From Acanthopleura granulata (taxonomy: Eukaryota; Mollusca; Polyplacophora; Chitonida; Chitonidae): a stretch of 64,000 nucleotides of DNA. The stretch is taken from contig JABBOT010000007.1 in NCBI GenBank assembly GCA_016165875.1, forward strand, positions 15,899,441 through 15,963,440, read 5' to 3'. Below are positions 11,214 through 20,006 of this stretch, piece after piece. A program made the position numbers and the translations under genes. The first letter of the stretch is position 1. The number at the start of each line of letters is the position of its first letter. Under the pieces are notes generated by a model. That model ran no database searches, had not been told where the DNA came from, and was given only the letters and a program-made list of their open reading frames with translations.

Positions 11214-12072
11214 AGGTAAAGAAAAGATAAAACAATCTCAGGATACCGTCGCTACAGTCTTAGAACAGCTAAATTATGAATCCCAGAGCCCAGCTACTTG
11301 TGGCGGGGTAGGTGCTTTATTACGGACAGCACGTCGGTACGATCTATCTGTGTCACGCGACCGTGTAAACTCTTGGCTAGCCAAACAGGAGACGTATACG
11401 CTTCATCACCCGGCTCGGCGACACTATGCACGTAACAGTTATTCTAGGCGGAATAGACAATCAGTGGCAAATTGATTTGGTTGGCAGGAGTAGAATAGTT
11501 AGGTATAATTCGGCCAACCGTTACCTGCTCACTTGCATTGATATTCTTTCTAAATACGCTAGGGACCGTCAGGCCTTTGGACCGTTAAAGCTCGCATGTA
11601 TAAACATTTCACCGTTAATAACACTCGGCGTTACCTGGATGTTTTTACCGCCTTAATGCGGGGATACAATCGGGCTTATCACCGCAGTATTCTCCGAGCC
11701 CCGATTACCGTTACAGCTGACAATCAACACGAAGTCCTGGCTATATTATATAGTTCTGTGCAGTCCTGGTGCAGCCGAAGAACTTATCGGTATAAAGTAA
11801 AAGACCTCGTTCGGATTAGTAAAGTCAAGAGAACTTTTGAGAAGTCTTACCAACTTAACTAGAATCAAGAAATTTTCCGCCTTGTAGCACGTCATCCTCG
11901 GGAACCTGTGGTGTATACATTAGCGGATTTGAATGGAGAAAAACTCATGGGGACATTCCACGAGACAGAACTCCAACCCGTTAAGACAACATCCGATACG
12001 TACTTTCCGTTATACAGAAACGTGGAAAAGCACCCCTCTTTATGGCCATTCCGGCTATTGCATCTTTTCTAG
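11214..12072 (+). pseudogene. Polinton integrase (DDE/rve, chromodomain), internally deleted
   Basis: Retroviral-type integrase of Polintons (C. elegans F54H12.3-like). The N-terminal part is legible (QLNYESQSPATCGGVGAL, then KQETYTLHHPARR). A frame change near 11430 follows, then GGIDNQWQIDLV with the first catalytic Asp and LLTCIDILSKYA. The next legible piece is ARMYKHFTVNNTRRYLDV, which in relatives lies about 60-70 residues further on. The core with the second Asp and the Glu is therefore deleted at about 11567-11585. The C-terminus (MRGYNRAYHRS, YKVKDLVRISKVKRTFEKSY) meets a TAG at 11860-11862 where relatives usually have a Trp. It then continues with the chromodomain-like HPREPVVYTLADLNG to a stop at 12070-12072. 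No plausible start codon remains. Family certain, activity excluded. Confidence 0.9.
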
Positions 12073-12123
12073 GTGAATTGTCTAGGGGTGGCCATTAAAA
12101 AAGACTATGTTTCGTGAAAAAGA

Positions 12124-12620
12124 ATGGCTCTGGTCGAGCCCTGTTTGTTGGAGAAATTGGTTCACCTGACTTTACCTTACTCCGTACCGTCTACTGTCAA
12201 ACTTCTCAACACATTAGATGGAGATATGGAAAGGATTTTAAAGAACGGGACATTTTCAAATGAAGATTAAATTTACCAGTGCCAACAACTCTCCAACGCT
12301 ACTTGACATTTCAAAACTAGTACCAGCAAAGCCTCAGCCCGCCCAAGCCACGTACAGCCCTGTCTGTGCCTTCACCTGCTACACCCCGATCAGCGGGCTT
12401 AGGATATAAGCCTGAAGACATGTCGACACCTCATAGACCAAAGGGCTCAGCTCCGGCTTCCCAGTCTAAGAAACGTAAATCAAAGCTCAAAACAATGAGG
12501 AAGTACGAACGGCAACGACGGCAGCAGCGGTATACCCCCACCCCAACCAAGGCCCCACCTCGCGCTAGTTCACAAGCCAAACGTAAAATCACCCAACCTC
12601 GGCGGTGGTCTCCCTATTAA
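12124..12620 (+). pseudogene. Conserved Polinton protein with basic C-terminus, broken
   Basis: ATG at 12124 opens a 48-codon frame with LNTLDGDMERILKNG, stopping at about 12268-12270. This is followed in another frame by LQRYLTF and then by a frame ending in KKRKSKLKTMRKYERQRRQQ and PRRWSPY before TAA at 12618-12620. The order (LD..M..IL, LQRYL, basic tail) matches a protein regularly found next to the integrase in invertebrate Polintons. Its role is not established here. The Lys/Arg-rich tail suggests nucleic-acid binding or a nuclear signal. At least one frameshift and one further stop are present. Confidence 0.6.
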
Positions 12621-12675
12621 AACCGTAGTTTCTCACGCTATAGAGTTAGTTGGACTCTGAGACGTGAGATACAGC

Positions 12676-13448
12676 ATGTTTTACACGACTTTACCTAGCA
12701 ACAGCTCGTTTGACTATTTTCCAAACAACACGTCAGCAAATTAGATCAACCAAATACCTAAACCGGTTCATCTTTCGGGCGATAGGGAATGTGGCCTGAT
12801 AGAAATACAGTACCTACGGTTGTAGCCTAATGTCGGACCGGGCGAGATCTGGTTTACGGTGTACGGGGAAGGAACTCGTTACGACCGGGTTGTACTACCC
12901 AAGGGCTATTACTCGATACCTGAAGACCTCACCTCAGCCCTCAACGCACAATTGGAGGCTAGCAGTAAGCCTTCTCTTCTGCCTAAAGCAGACCAAATTG
13001 TGTTTGGATATAATAAACGTCATCAAATGTATACAATGGGATTTAAATCATACCAACGCGTGGGCTTTACTCCACGTTTACACGAAATTTTTGGTTTCAA
13101 CCCTTCGGACACGCCGCTGATAGCAAATGATGCGGAATTGCTGAACTTTGGTTCAAATTGCATGGATCGGATGGTTCCCACCTTTTATGTGTATTCAGAT
13201 GTGCTCGAACCTCGTATAGTAGGGGATACATTAGCCCCACTGGTTCGGGCCGTAACGGTCCGTTACCGAGCGTGTGGAGATCACGTTACCAAGGCCTTTT
13301 CATATACCAAATACATTCCTATGCTGAAGGATTTTTCAACATCGAAATAGATATTAGGGACAACACAGGCCGACCCGCTCCGTTTGAGCTCGGGAAAGTA
13401 TTGGTAGCACTTCATTTTCGAGAGCGGCGGAGTTTACCCCTTCTTTAA
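12676..13448 (+). pseudogene. Penton-like minor capsid protein of the Polinton, broken
   Basis: Single-jelly-roll minor capsid (penton) protein of Polinton/adintovirus particles. The start motif FYTTLPSNSS at 12676 and the end motif IEIDIRDNTGRPAPFELGK followed by VALHFR are typical. So are the middle pieces GEIWFTVYGEG and VEP-like VLEPRIVGDTLAPLVRAV. Two in-frame stops interrupt the first 60 codons (about 12739 and 12829). A frameshift falls near 13335-13350, where the 163-codon frame starting at 12859 ends. Overall length, about 255 codons, matches relatives, so only point lesions and one indel have accumulated. It ends 1-2 kb before the protease remnant, the usual neighbourhood. Confidence 0.75.
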
Positions 13449-13487
13449 CGAGTGAAAAAAATGTTTTTTTTTTAAATTCAAAAAGAA

Positions 13488-13590
13488 TTTGACTGACCAC
13501 ACCGAGATTCGAACCTGCTATCTCTCAGTTGCCTATAGGATGTCGGATACACACCAACCTTATATCTCGTACTACTGCAAACAAGCTGGG
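13488..13590 (-). repeat. tRNA-like sequence, probably tRNA-derived repeat
   Basis: On the minus strand a perfect B box (GGTTCGAATC) sits in a T-arm-like setting. It is preceded about 50 bases upstream by an A-box-like GGTTGGTGTGTATCCGAC and followed by GTGTGGTCAGTCA, in the place of a 3' acceptor strand. The 5' acceptor strand and a good anticodon stem were not found, so it is not called a tRNA gene. The same 3' end recurs at 15222-15262. Confidence 0.45.
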
Positions 13591-13635
13591 GGCGGTAATT
13601 TCCGGTAAAACGTGACCATGGGTTAGGGAATATCA

Positions 13636-13838
13636 TAGGGCTCCTCTCAAAGAACTTCTGATATCGATCGCCAAAACTGTGGGGAAAGCAGTGCTAGGAA
13701 CCGCCATGAGGAGTGCTGGTGACATGGTGTTTCGCCGCAAGCCGCACCGGGAAACCCTCAAACAACATGCTAAGGCCGCTGGGAAAGAGCATGCTAAACA
13801 GGCACTCATGGCGAAATTACGGTGGGGATTATTTTGAC
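13636..13838 (+). pseudogene. Core/protein-VI-like Polinton protein fragment
   Basis: One frame encodes a helical basic stretch (KELLISIAKTVGKAVLG, then HAKAAGKEHAKQALM). This is the look of the small amphipathic, basic Polinton protein likened to adenovirus protein VI/pX-type core proteins. The N-terminal part is missing, since no continuous frame exists upstream to the penton gene, and the frame stops at about 13838. Assignment rests on composition and position between capsid and protease genes, so it is moderate at best. Confidence 0.45.
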
Positions 13839-13955
13839 TCTTATGGCCTCCCAGCCTGGCGTAAGGAGGTAGAGACGTGGCTAAATCTTGGTACGGTCCA
13901 TTGGGAATGGAATCACCGCCCTGTACAATGTTTAAATACCACTTATTCGTTCTAA
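13800..13955 (+). pseudogene. Adenain-type cysteine protease remnant
   Basis: A short stretch contains YFDSYGLPAW and, about 25 residues later, HRPVQCLN. In adenovirus/Polinton proteases the first motif carries the acidic residue (FDSFGLP) and the second carries the oxyanion Gln just before the SxxCG nucleophile. The remnant stops (TAA near 13953) before that Cys, and the upstream His region is not visible. It is a gene fragment of the capsid maturation protease directly abutting the core-like fragment. Confidence 0.55.
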
Positions 13956-15221
13956 CATATGTATTTATGAGGGTTGTAAGAAACAATTCATCATTCAGTT
14001 AGATTACATGATAATTAGACACAATGAAATTACGTGTTAATCGGACATGTTTGTTCTTTCATGTTTATTTGTTGGAAAAATAATAAAAAATGAGATCTCA
14101 CCAAAAAAGATTTTCTTTTCTTTTCAATTTTTGAAATTTTTGCACATTATTTACAAAATATTCGAAATATGAATATATTTAGATATGTCTCTAAATATCG
14201 AGGTAAGTCGTACCTTCTCCGTCTGGCAAAATTTTGCGTTTAGCATAAAAATACGTAAAAGCGTTCTTATGCTGTGTATAAGAACATATCTGATGCGCTC
14301 GTACACGCTTCACTCTGACCGCATTTTGTCGTCCCCGGTGCACAGAGAGATACCAGTCTTTTTCCACACCCTGCCGACTCACGCCTTTGCAGGAAAACTT
14401 GTCCCCATCTCCACTGTCCCCAACGTGGCAGTAATACGTTTTTGAAGATAAAGCGATAATGGCACCTCCACTCCATTCTAGTTTAAACAGACCCGGCGTA
14501 CGTTTCTCGTGTTAAAAATAATCACGTCCTGGTAACCAGCTACACGCTCGGCCTCATAAACTTCTCGTAGCTCTGGTTTAATCACGGATTTCCAGTCGGG
14601 ATTAGACCACGCGATGTATGCCGAATCTGTATCCATCTGAACTTATTGAACATCACTGGGGTGGAAATATTTAGCGATAAAATCATAATAGAATTCCAGC
14701 ATGTGGAGTTTGGCATTCTGAAAAGCAATACAGCCCATCTGCAAGGGTAAACTATACTAGATTGGTTTCTTGATATCTTTTAAATATCGGTGGCCATTCA
14801 GCAAAGGTTGATAATAATTCTTGGGAAACATGAATGCCACATTCCACAAAGCCATACAGTCGCTGCTCAGTAACTGATTTTAATAACTGATCTTGAGTGA
14901 CATAGGACGGAGGATGATTATAGCAATGTCGCAGAAATGCCTGATGAGAAGGATCAGCTTGCTTGAGATACAGGAACTGGCATTCCCATATCTCTGTGAC
15001 AACGAAACCCCAATGTTCAAACCAGGTTGGGTGATGACTTGTTTAGTTCTGAAGTTTTTCAGGTGTAAGACCGCGGTTTGTGTTATAACGGAGCTCTCCT
15101 GTTGTGGTGTAGTTGAGTTGACATCCATGGAAATGCCGGTAACATCCATGGAACTGCAACGATACAAGCATACGTATACAACGTATACAAGAATAGAATA
15201 TGTACATTGTGAAAAACAAAA

Positions 15222-15262
15222 CTGACTGACCACACCGGGATTTGAACCCGCGCTAGAAGTAT
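15222..15262 (-). repeat. tRNA-like T-arm and 3' end, second copy
   Basis: On the minus strand CGCGGGTTCAAATCCCGG forms a good T-arm and is followed by TGTGGTCAGTCAG, as at 13488-13520. Upstream is only (TA)-rich DNA, so just the 3' part is present. Confidence 0.45.
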
Positions 15263-15312
15263 ATATAGAGAGAGGTCTATATAATATATATATACATATG
15301 ATAACGCTACGT

Positions 15313-15366
15313 TCACCAAATATTTTCATACATGTATAATTATACATGTATGAAAAGATTTGGTGA
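15313..15366. repeat. 54-bp near-perfect palindrome inside the polymerase gene
   Basis: Arms of 27 bases (TTCACCAAAT... and ...ATTTGGTGA) meet at AATT with one mismatch. It starts directly where the polymerase frame breaks at 15383. It could be the end of a small fold-back element that replaced the palm-coding part, or a deletion scar. Confidence 0.8.
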
Positions 15367-16726
15367 GTAGCATTATAATCATCTAATCTAGACGCTCTAA
15401 ACTATCAACGTAAGTGTAACAAAGCTTTCCTTTGGTTACCTGACATTCATAAGCTTTGACCCACTTACCATAATTATAATTTGGGGCCAAATAATTTCGC
15501 ACGTCTAAAAATTTCAGCTGATCTGTAGACACGCTCATATCATAGTTATTCGGCTTGATAACATAGTTTAATCCGACAGTTTTCATCATGTATGGATACA
15601 GCTTTTGCTTTATTAAATTAATATCATATTTCCCAGAATTAATACCCAACACAGGGAGTTCGGTCAGGTAGGTTAAAAATCGCTCCTTCAGTTTTTCCGT
15701 GAAAGATTTCTTCTTCGTCTTGTACGTGATGTCACATAGCGGAAGCATGGTTATGCTTTCGTTCAAGCTGTTCAGCACGTGCTTATAATGTTCACGCAAC
15801 ACCTTAAAATTGACATCGACGCTCTCGGTGAGATATGTCATCATAGTTTCAATCAAAGCGTGAGGATCACCCGTTGATACGAAACACATCGGTCTGTCAT
15901 ATCCAGGAACGTTACAGTTAACAGACACGCTCATGGGAACATGCCGGCCCGTCCATTCTGTTTTGTTTTGACTGCAGTTGGCGGCGGTATGCCCTAATGT
16001 TTGGAAATATGCCTCAAAATCAAAGCAGGGTCGGTACGGAAAATACTTGTTCTTCAGCCACGTCAGTAATACCTTCGTCAGCTAACTACTCGAAAACAAT
16101 GGGTTTGTTTTTAAAGACGCCGCCTGGATACATCTGTTTGATCACTCCCTCCCACTGGCGGAGAAACACTTTATGACAAGCCCTGCACGTATAAGAACGC
16201 TCGTATAAATCCACACCTTTCACCACGTTAAAGCGTTTCATGTGTAAATTAAGGTCAAAATAGTAGTGTACAGTTTGGTGGAGCGGAAAAGAATCTCAGC
16301 GCACACACCTTTATCAATTAGTATCAGTTCATACACAAAAATATTTACGTCAAATAAGTGCTCGATAAAAGGCAGTTCACTGAGAGGCACACCTCGGAAA
16401 TACCGATCTTCCATACCTTTAGCTTCCAAGTAAAGTTTTAAATAACCCTTGTCTTTAACATCACAGTACTTTGGGTTAGCGTTGTCCAGGTGAAAATCTA
16501 AACAACAGAAAAAGCACAAATGATCACTGTAAGTCCCGTTGCTTCCTCTAACCATGCTGTATAAGCCTTTTTTATTGCGTACATAGTCAGGCAGGTCCAC
16601 TGGCGCACCAATGTGGGTGGTACGGGGTTTATGAACATAAAACTTAACGTTAGAGACAGTCTCTACCAACCATTTGCTATTTGGGCGTTGCTGACGTGCC
16701 CTGTCCACTGAGTCCATAGCTAACAA

Positions 16727-17218
16727 ATCACCGGTAAGTGTTTATTTATCCTCGTAGGTCTGAATATATCGACATTGGGGAAGCATTTGCGTGTTGGTAC
16801 TGGGGCAGAAATAACGCAGTTGATCCGTATCACGGTGACGCAAAATGAAGAGGTGCTCTCAGATTCATCCTGATCAGCCGCGCTGCTATCAGACTCCAGC
16901 GGACTAAACACAGCCTCAGGTGAAGAGGGTAGGGGTAGGGGTAATGAAGTAGCCTTGGAATGCTCAGATTCAACAGCAGGCCGAACCCCAGATAAAGATT
17001 GACGATAAAGCCGTTACACGACTCACGGCCTGTGAAATGTGCTGCACATGCATAAGTAGGCTACATAATGTATAAGTTTAACCCCAGAATCAGCATTTCA
17101 AGGGAGAAAACTCATACCGGCATATTCCCACCCTTTCATAACTTGCAGTGTGTACATAATAAGATGCGAAGCGTATACCACATCAGTTTAACCCAGAGCG
17201 CGGGTGAGAACAAACGAC
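16727..17218 (-). other. Upstream region of the polymerase gene
   Basis: On the minus strand 16950-16840 encodes a Pro-rich then Ser/Asp/Glu-rich stretch (SPLESDSSAADQDESES), which may be the lost polymerase N-terminus or a separate acidic protein. No start or known motif settles this. The rest shows nothing recognisable. Confidence 0.3.
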
Positions 17219-17320
17219 ATGTCTCTCAAGAAGATAAATCGATCAAGGAAATACACTAAAAACAAACGACAGCCCAAGAAGAAGACTGGCAGGGGTAATT
17301 TACAGCGCGCTGTGGTGTGA
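17219..17320 (+). CDS. Tiny highly basic protein, possible core-like peptide
   Basis: ATG at 17219 to TGA at 17318-17320, 33 residues beginning MSLKKINRSRKYTKNKR and continuing with PKKKTGRGN. About 40 percent Lys/Arg. It lies between the minus-strand polymerase and the right-end cassettes. Small DNA-condensing peptides occur in adenovirus-like particles, so such a role is conceivable but unproven. Chance is possible for so short a frame. Confidence 0.3.
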   Translation: MSLKKINRSRKYTKNKRQPKKKTGRGNLQRAVV

Positions 17321-17742
17321 AACTTGCAACATCGGAGCCTTTGAAATAACTATGAATCGCCCGAGGATTTCTACCATCGTGTAACCCATACATAGTGACT
17401 TGACAACACACTAAAACAACCGACCATCCGACCTGACCTGACCATACACCTTGTAAAAAAAGGCCAGTCTAATCCGTCGAGAGATTCTTTATAATAGAAG
17501 CACCACATTTTTTTTCACAGTCCACTCATTGGTTTCACATGTGTTAGTAGCGATCAATATCTTTGTGGTCTGTACATCATTATTAAACACTGTGCTATAT
17601 AAAACACTTGGATGTTTTATATGTCTTTTAAACTTTTACACGCATGCTGGGAGTCTATATATATATACACATACATATACATATATACTTCTGTGCGTTT
17701 AAATACAAGTTGCCATAGGCGATATCGCTATGCTGCCAAAAC

Positions 17743-17889
17743 ACAGGGATTGAAAATTCACAACAATCTCCGTAGTATGACAGCTATCAACCAATCAGAC
17801 CAGTAGAATTTGTTTTCACTTCGGTCCGCACTTATTGGCGCCCTGCCAAAACTAGCAGAATCCACAGGCCGGCTGAATCCTATAAAAGG
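17743..17889 (+). promoter_or_regulatory. Cassette promoter R1
   Basis: Same ordered elements as L1 and R2: ACAGGGATTGAAAA (17743), TAGTATGACAGCTATCAACC, CCAATCAGAC (17791), GAATTTGTTTTCACTTCGG, TATAAAAGGC (17881) and AAACTCACTGCC just downstream. CCAAT to TATA is about 90 bp, longer than in the other two (about 70). Confidence 0.65.
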
Positions 17890-17922
17890 CAAACTCACTG
17901 CCTCCGCACTACACACATCAAC

Positions 17923-18164
17923 ATGGCAGACGAATTAGAACATCGTGCGATACAAAACGGTAGAACCTGTGCACAGTATGAAGAGGTGTTTAGATATGAC
18001 TACATCACGCCATATGGGAGGAAGAAATCGATGATGCCAAAGACGTAAAGAAACGTGCTTGGAAGGGACTCTTGGAAGCGTGTATAACAGCGGGGACGGA
18101 CATTCCCAAAAGACCGGTGGTAGAAGAAGCGCGCCCTCCAGTAACACAACCCCAGCAGTATTGA
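17923..18164 (+). pseudogene. Small acidic ORF of cassette R1, one frameshift
   Basis: ATG 42 bp after the TATA box. The first frame (MADELEHRAIQNGRTCAQYE, then VFRYDYITPYG) meets a stop at about 18046. A second frame overlapping near 18018 continues with EEEIDDAKDVKKRAWKGLLE and ends PPVTQPQQY before TGA at 18162-18164. Both pieces look coding, so a single indel near 18018 is inferred in an ~80-residue protein. No family recognised, and no resemblance to the L1 or R2 ORFs. Downstream lies AAAATCTGAGCACAATATATGG (about 18240), nearly repeated after the R2 ORF. Confidence 0.4.
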
Positions 18165-18558
18165 ACCTCCCGACAACAAACCGCCCGTTCCAACAGCTCT
18201 AATCAGAGTTAACCAATTCTTCACGATAGAATTTCTTTCAAAAATCTGAGCACAATATATGGCTTATCTATGTCTGTGATTGTCCATTTCATGTAAAGGA
18301 AAAACCAAAGATCGCCCCCTCACATTCATGCTCATCGATCGCTATGGTACTGATCTACATACATACATGTACATACATACAGCAAATTATACCCGGTTTC
18401 GTGTGCCTATAAAACAACACTTGCGTTTACATTCATGCTGAAAAAATTATGTATATTACGAACGTATATTTTTCTAATTATTACATTTATATGTAAAACC
18501 TGATTTTTAATCTCATTTCTACATAAAATTTACAAGTTGATAACATGCTTTGAAAATA

Positions 18559-18706
18559 CAGGGATTGAAAATGCATAAGCCTATGTCACAGTATGACCGA
18601 TATCAGCCAATCAGAACCGCCGAATTTGTTCTCTCCTCGGTACGGATTCTCCGACTTTTCAAGCCGCCCGTTTCATATAAATTCGCAACAAAGCCACACT
18701 CACTCC
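18559..18706 (+). promoter_or_regulatory. Cassette promoter R2
   Basis: ACAGGGATTGAAAATG (from 18557), TCACAGTATGACCGATATC, a CCAAT box in GCCAATCAGAACC (18606), GAATTTGTTCTCTCCTCGG, CTTTTCAAGCCGCCC, a TATA box ATATAAAT (about 18676) and CACACTCACTCC (18695-18706). It is the closest match of the L1 promoter, as expected for inverted ends. Confidence 0.65.
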
Positions 18707-18757
18707 ATTACATTTCTGAGAGAGCTGATTTAACGGCGAGAGAGACGGAGAGAGATT

Positions 18758-18898
18758 ATGAATCCACTCTCCAAGATGATAATACGACTGCGAGGATGTA
18801 CAGACATAGTGGTGCGTACAGGGGACCCCCAAACATATACACTGCCGTTATGGAGCTTCCTAATGATGAAACAAATTGAATTCCTTCAAGATGACTAA
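18758..18898 (+). CDS. Small ORF of cassette R2 (46 residues)
   Basis: First ATG after the promoter, ending TAA at 18896-18898. It reads MNPLSKMIIRLRGCTDIVVR, then LPLWSFLMMKQIEFLQDD. An overlapping frame (ATG about 18797 to TGA at 18879) reads MYRHSGAYRGPPNIYTAVME and could equally be the real one after an indel. Neither is recognised. Although its promoter is homologous to that of L1, the ORF is not visibly related to it. Confidence 0.3.
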   Translation: MNPLSKMIIRLRGCTDIVVRTGDPQTYTLPLWSFLMMKQIEFLQDD

Positions 18899-19392
18899 GA
18901 CGAAGCTTACTCAAAATACAGTGAAGCCCTGGACAGAGAGATACTCAAGGGTGATTAACTGGAGGATAGAAAACTACCCAGATTACAGATGGAAGAAGTC
19001 CATTAATTCCTCAACGTCATGTACAAAACCCATGCGAGACACCAAATAAGAAGAAAAAAAAAGACGAAAACAAAACCCTCCCAACAGCCATTTTCAAGGC
19101 TATGCCACTCGCTCGAAAGGGCTTTCTCCAAAATCTGAGCACTATATGTATCGTTACTTTTCTTTTCTTTTCTTATTTTTTATTTTTTGTGATTTGTCTA
19201 TTTAGTGTATGCCCGACATCGCCAACTCAGTCTGTTGTACACTTGTCGGCCGCTAATGCTCACAGTGTATTATAATTTGTGAGTACGAGCGGACCTCCTA
19301 TTGTGCGGTGGACCATGTCAACAGTACAGATGGATCAAGCGGAAAAGTTCATTCCACTGTCTCGTACGCCATAAAATAGCTATCCATATCCA

Positions 19393-19614
19393 CATTTTGT
19401 ATTTTAACTGTGGAATGGATAGGTAGTCTATATTGTGCAACGGGCAACGCCAGCTACCTGAAACCTATACCGATGGATATATGTCTCGTACGTTACGGAC
19501 CTACCTATGCCGATTCACATTTTTTGTATTATAAATGTAGGTCACGTAGGTAGTCTATATCGTGCAATGGACAATGCCAGCTAGCTGAAACCTACACCGA
19601 TTGATATATGTCTT
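19393..19614. repeat. 126-bp tandem duplication in right end
   Basis: Two diverged copies share GGTAGTCTATAT, GTGCAA, CGCCAGCTA/TGCCAGCTA, CTGAAACCTA and GATATATGTCT. Copies start near 19393 and 19519. No gene here. Confidence 0.75.
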
Positions 19615-19730
19615 TATGTATGTCTCTGTTATCTATGTCCGTGATTGTCTCGACGTCACACACCATGACGTCACACACATAACCAAACAAAGATCAGCCC
19701 CTTTCATTCACTCTTCTTTTTTTTTAATTT

Positions 19731-20006
19731 TTAACTTATCATATAAAAAATAATACTACACACTATGCTGTAAATGTGTGCTAACAACAATATGGAAAAA
19801 CTTACAGTTATTTTCTGATCCATATAATGCTCTCCATGCTGCGCCCGACGACGATGCCGTTCCAGGCTTGATATACAGCTAAACTGCTTATCACAGTCTT
19901 TACAAGTATACGCAGATCTTCCCGACTGGTGAACTTCACGCTTGTGATGATTTAGGTGCCAACGGTGCTTATACACACACCAACACACATCACATGTAAA
20001 TACCAT
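19731..20006 (-). CDS. C2H2 zinc-finger protein in the Polinton end
   Basis: 91-codon frame with two C2H2 fingers: CDVC...HHKREVH (residues about 5-26, C-x2-C-x12-H-x4-H) and CKDC...HRRRAQH (about 35-58). A probable DNA-binding regulator. After the fingers, around residue 67, a donor-like CTGTAAGTTTT (about 19808-19818 on the plus strand) suggests the hydrophobic tail (ILLLAHIYSIV) may be intronic rather than coding. A TATA box (AGTATATAAG, 20100-20091) lies about 90 bp upstream of the ATG. The gene faces inward. Its promoter is duplicated at 2084-2190 at the other end, but the ORF is lost there. It is the least damaged frame in the element. Confidence 0.65.
   Translation of the reverse strand: MVFTCDVCWCVYKHRWHLNHHKREVHQSGRSAYTCKDCDKQFSCISSLERHRRRAQHGEHYMDQKITVSFSILLLAHIYSIVCSIIFYMIS

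Larger units (their letters stand above)
14191..16726 (-). pseudogene. Protein-primed DNA polymerase B of the Polinton, broken
   Basis: Replicative polymerase of the element, read leftward. The N-terminal part (16726-16238) has VSNVKFYVHKPRTTHIGAP and LPFIEHLFDVNIFVYEL. The exonuclease domain is legible: Exo I as FDFEAYF (about 16011-16025) and Exo II as INSGKYDINLIK in the frame 15934-15383. After VDSLERLD the family sequence is lost and a palindrome plus tRNA-like repeat (about 15100-15370) takes its place. It resumes with GFVECGIHVPKNYY and PPIFKRY, then jumps to FYYDFIAKYFHPSDVQ, so the part with motifs A and B is missing. Motif C survives as QMDTDSAYIA (about 14622-14636), preceded by an in-frame TAA (14643-14645). 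The C-terminus TYFYAKRKILPDGEGTTYLDI-like ends correctly at 14191. Several further frameshifts are present. Family certain, dead. Confidence 0.9.

Noticed and set aside
13488..13590. Functional tRNA gene
   Set aside because: No 5' acceptor strand or convincing anticodon stem. Kept only as a tRNA-like repeat.
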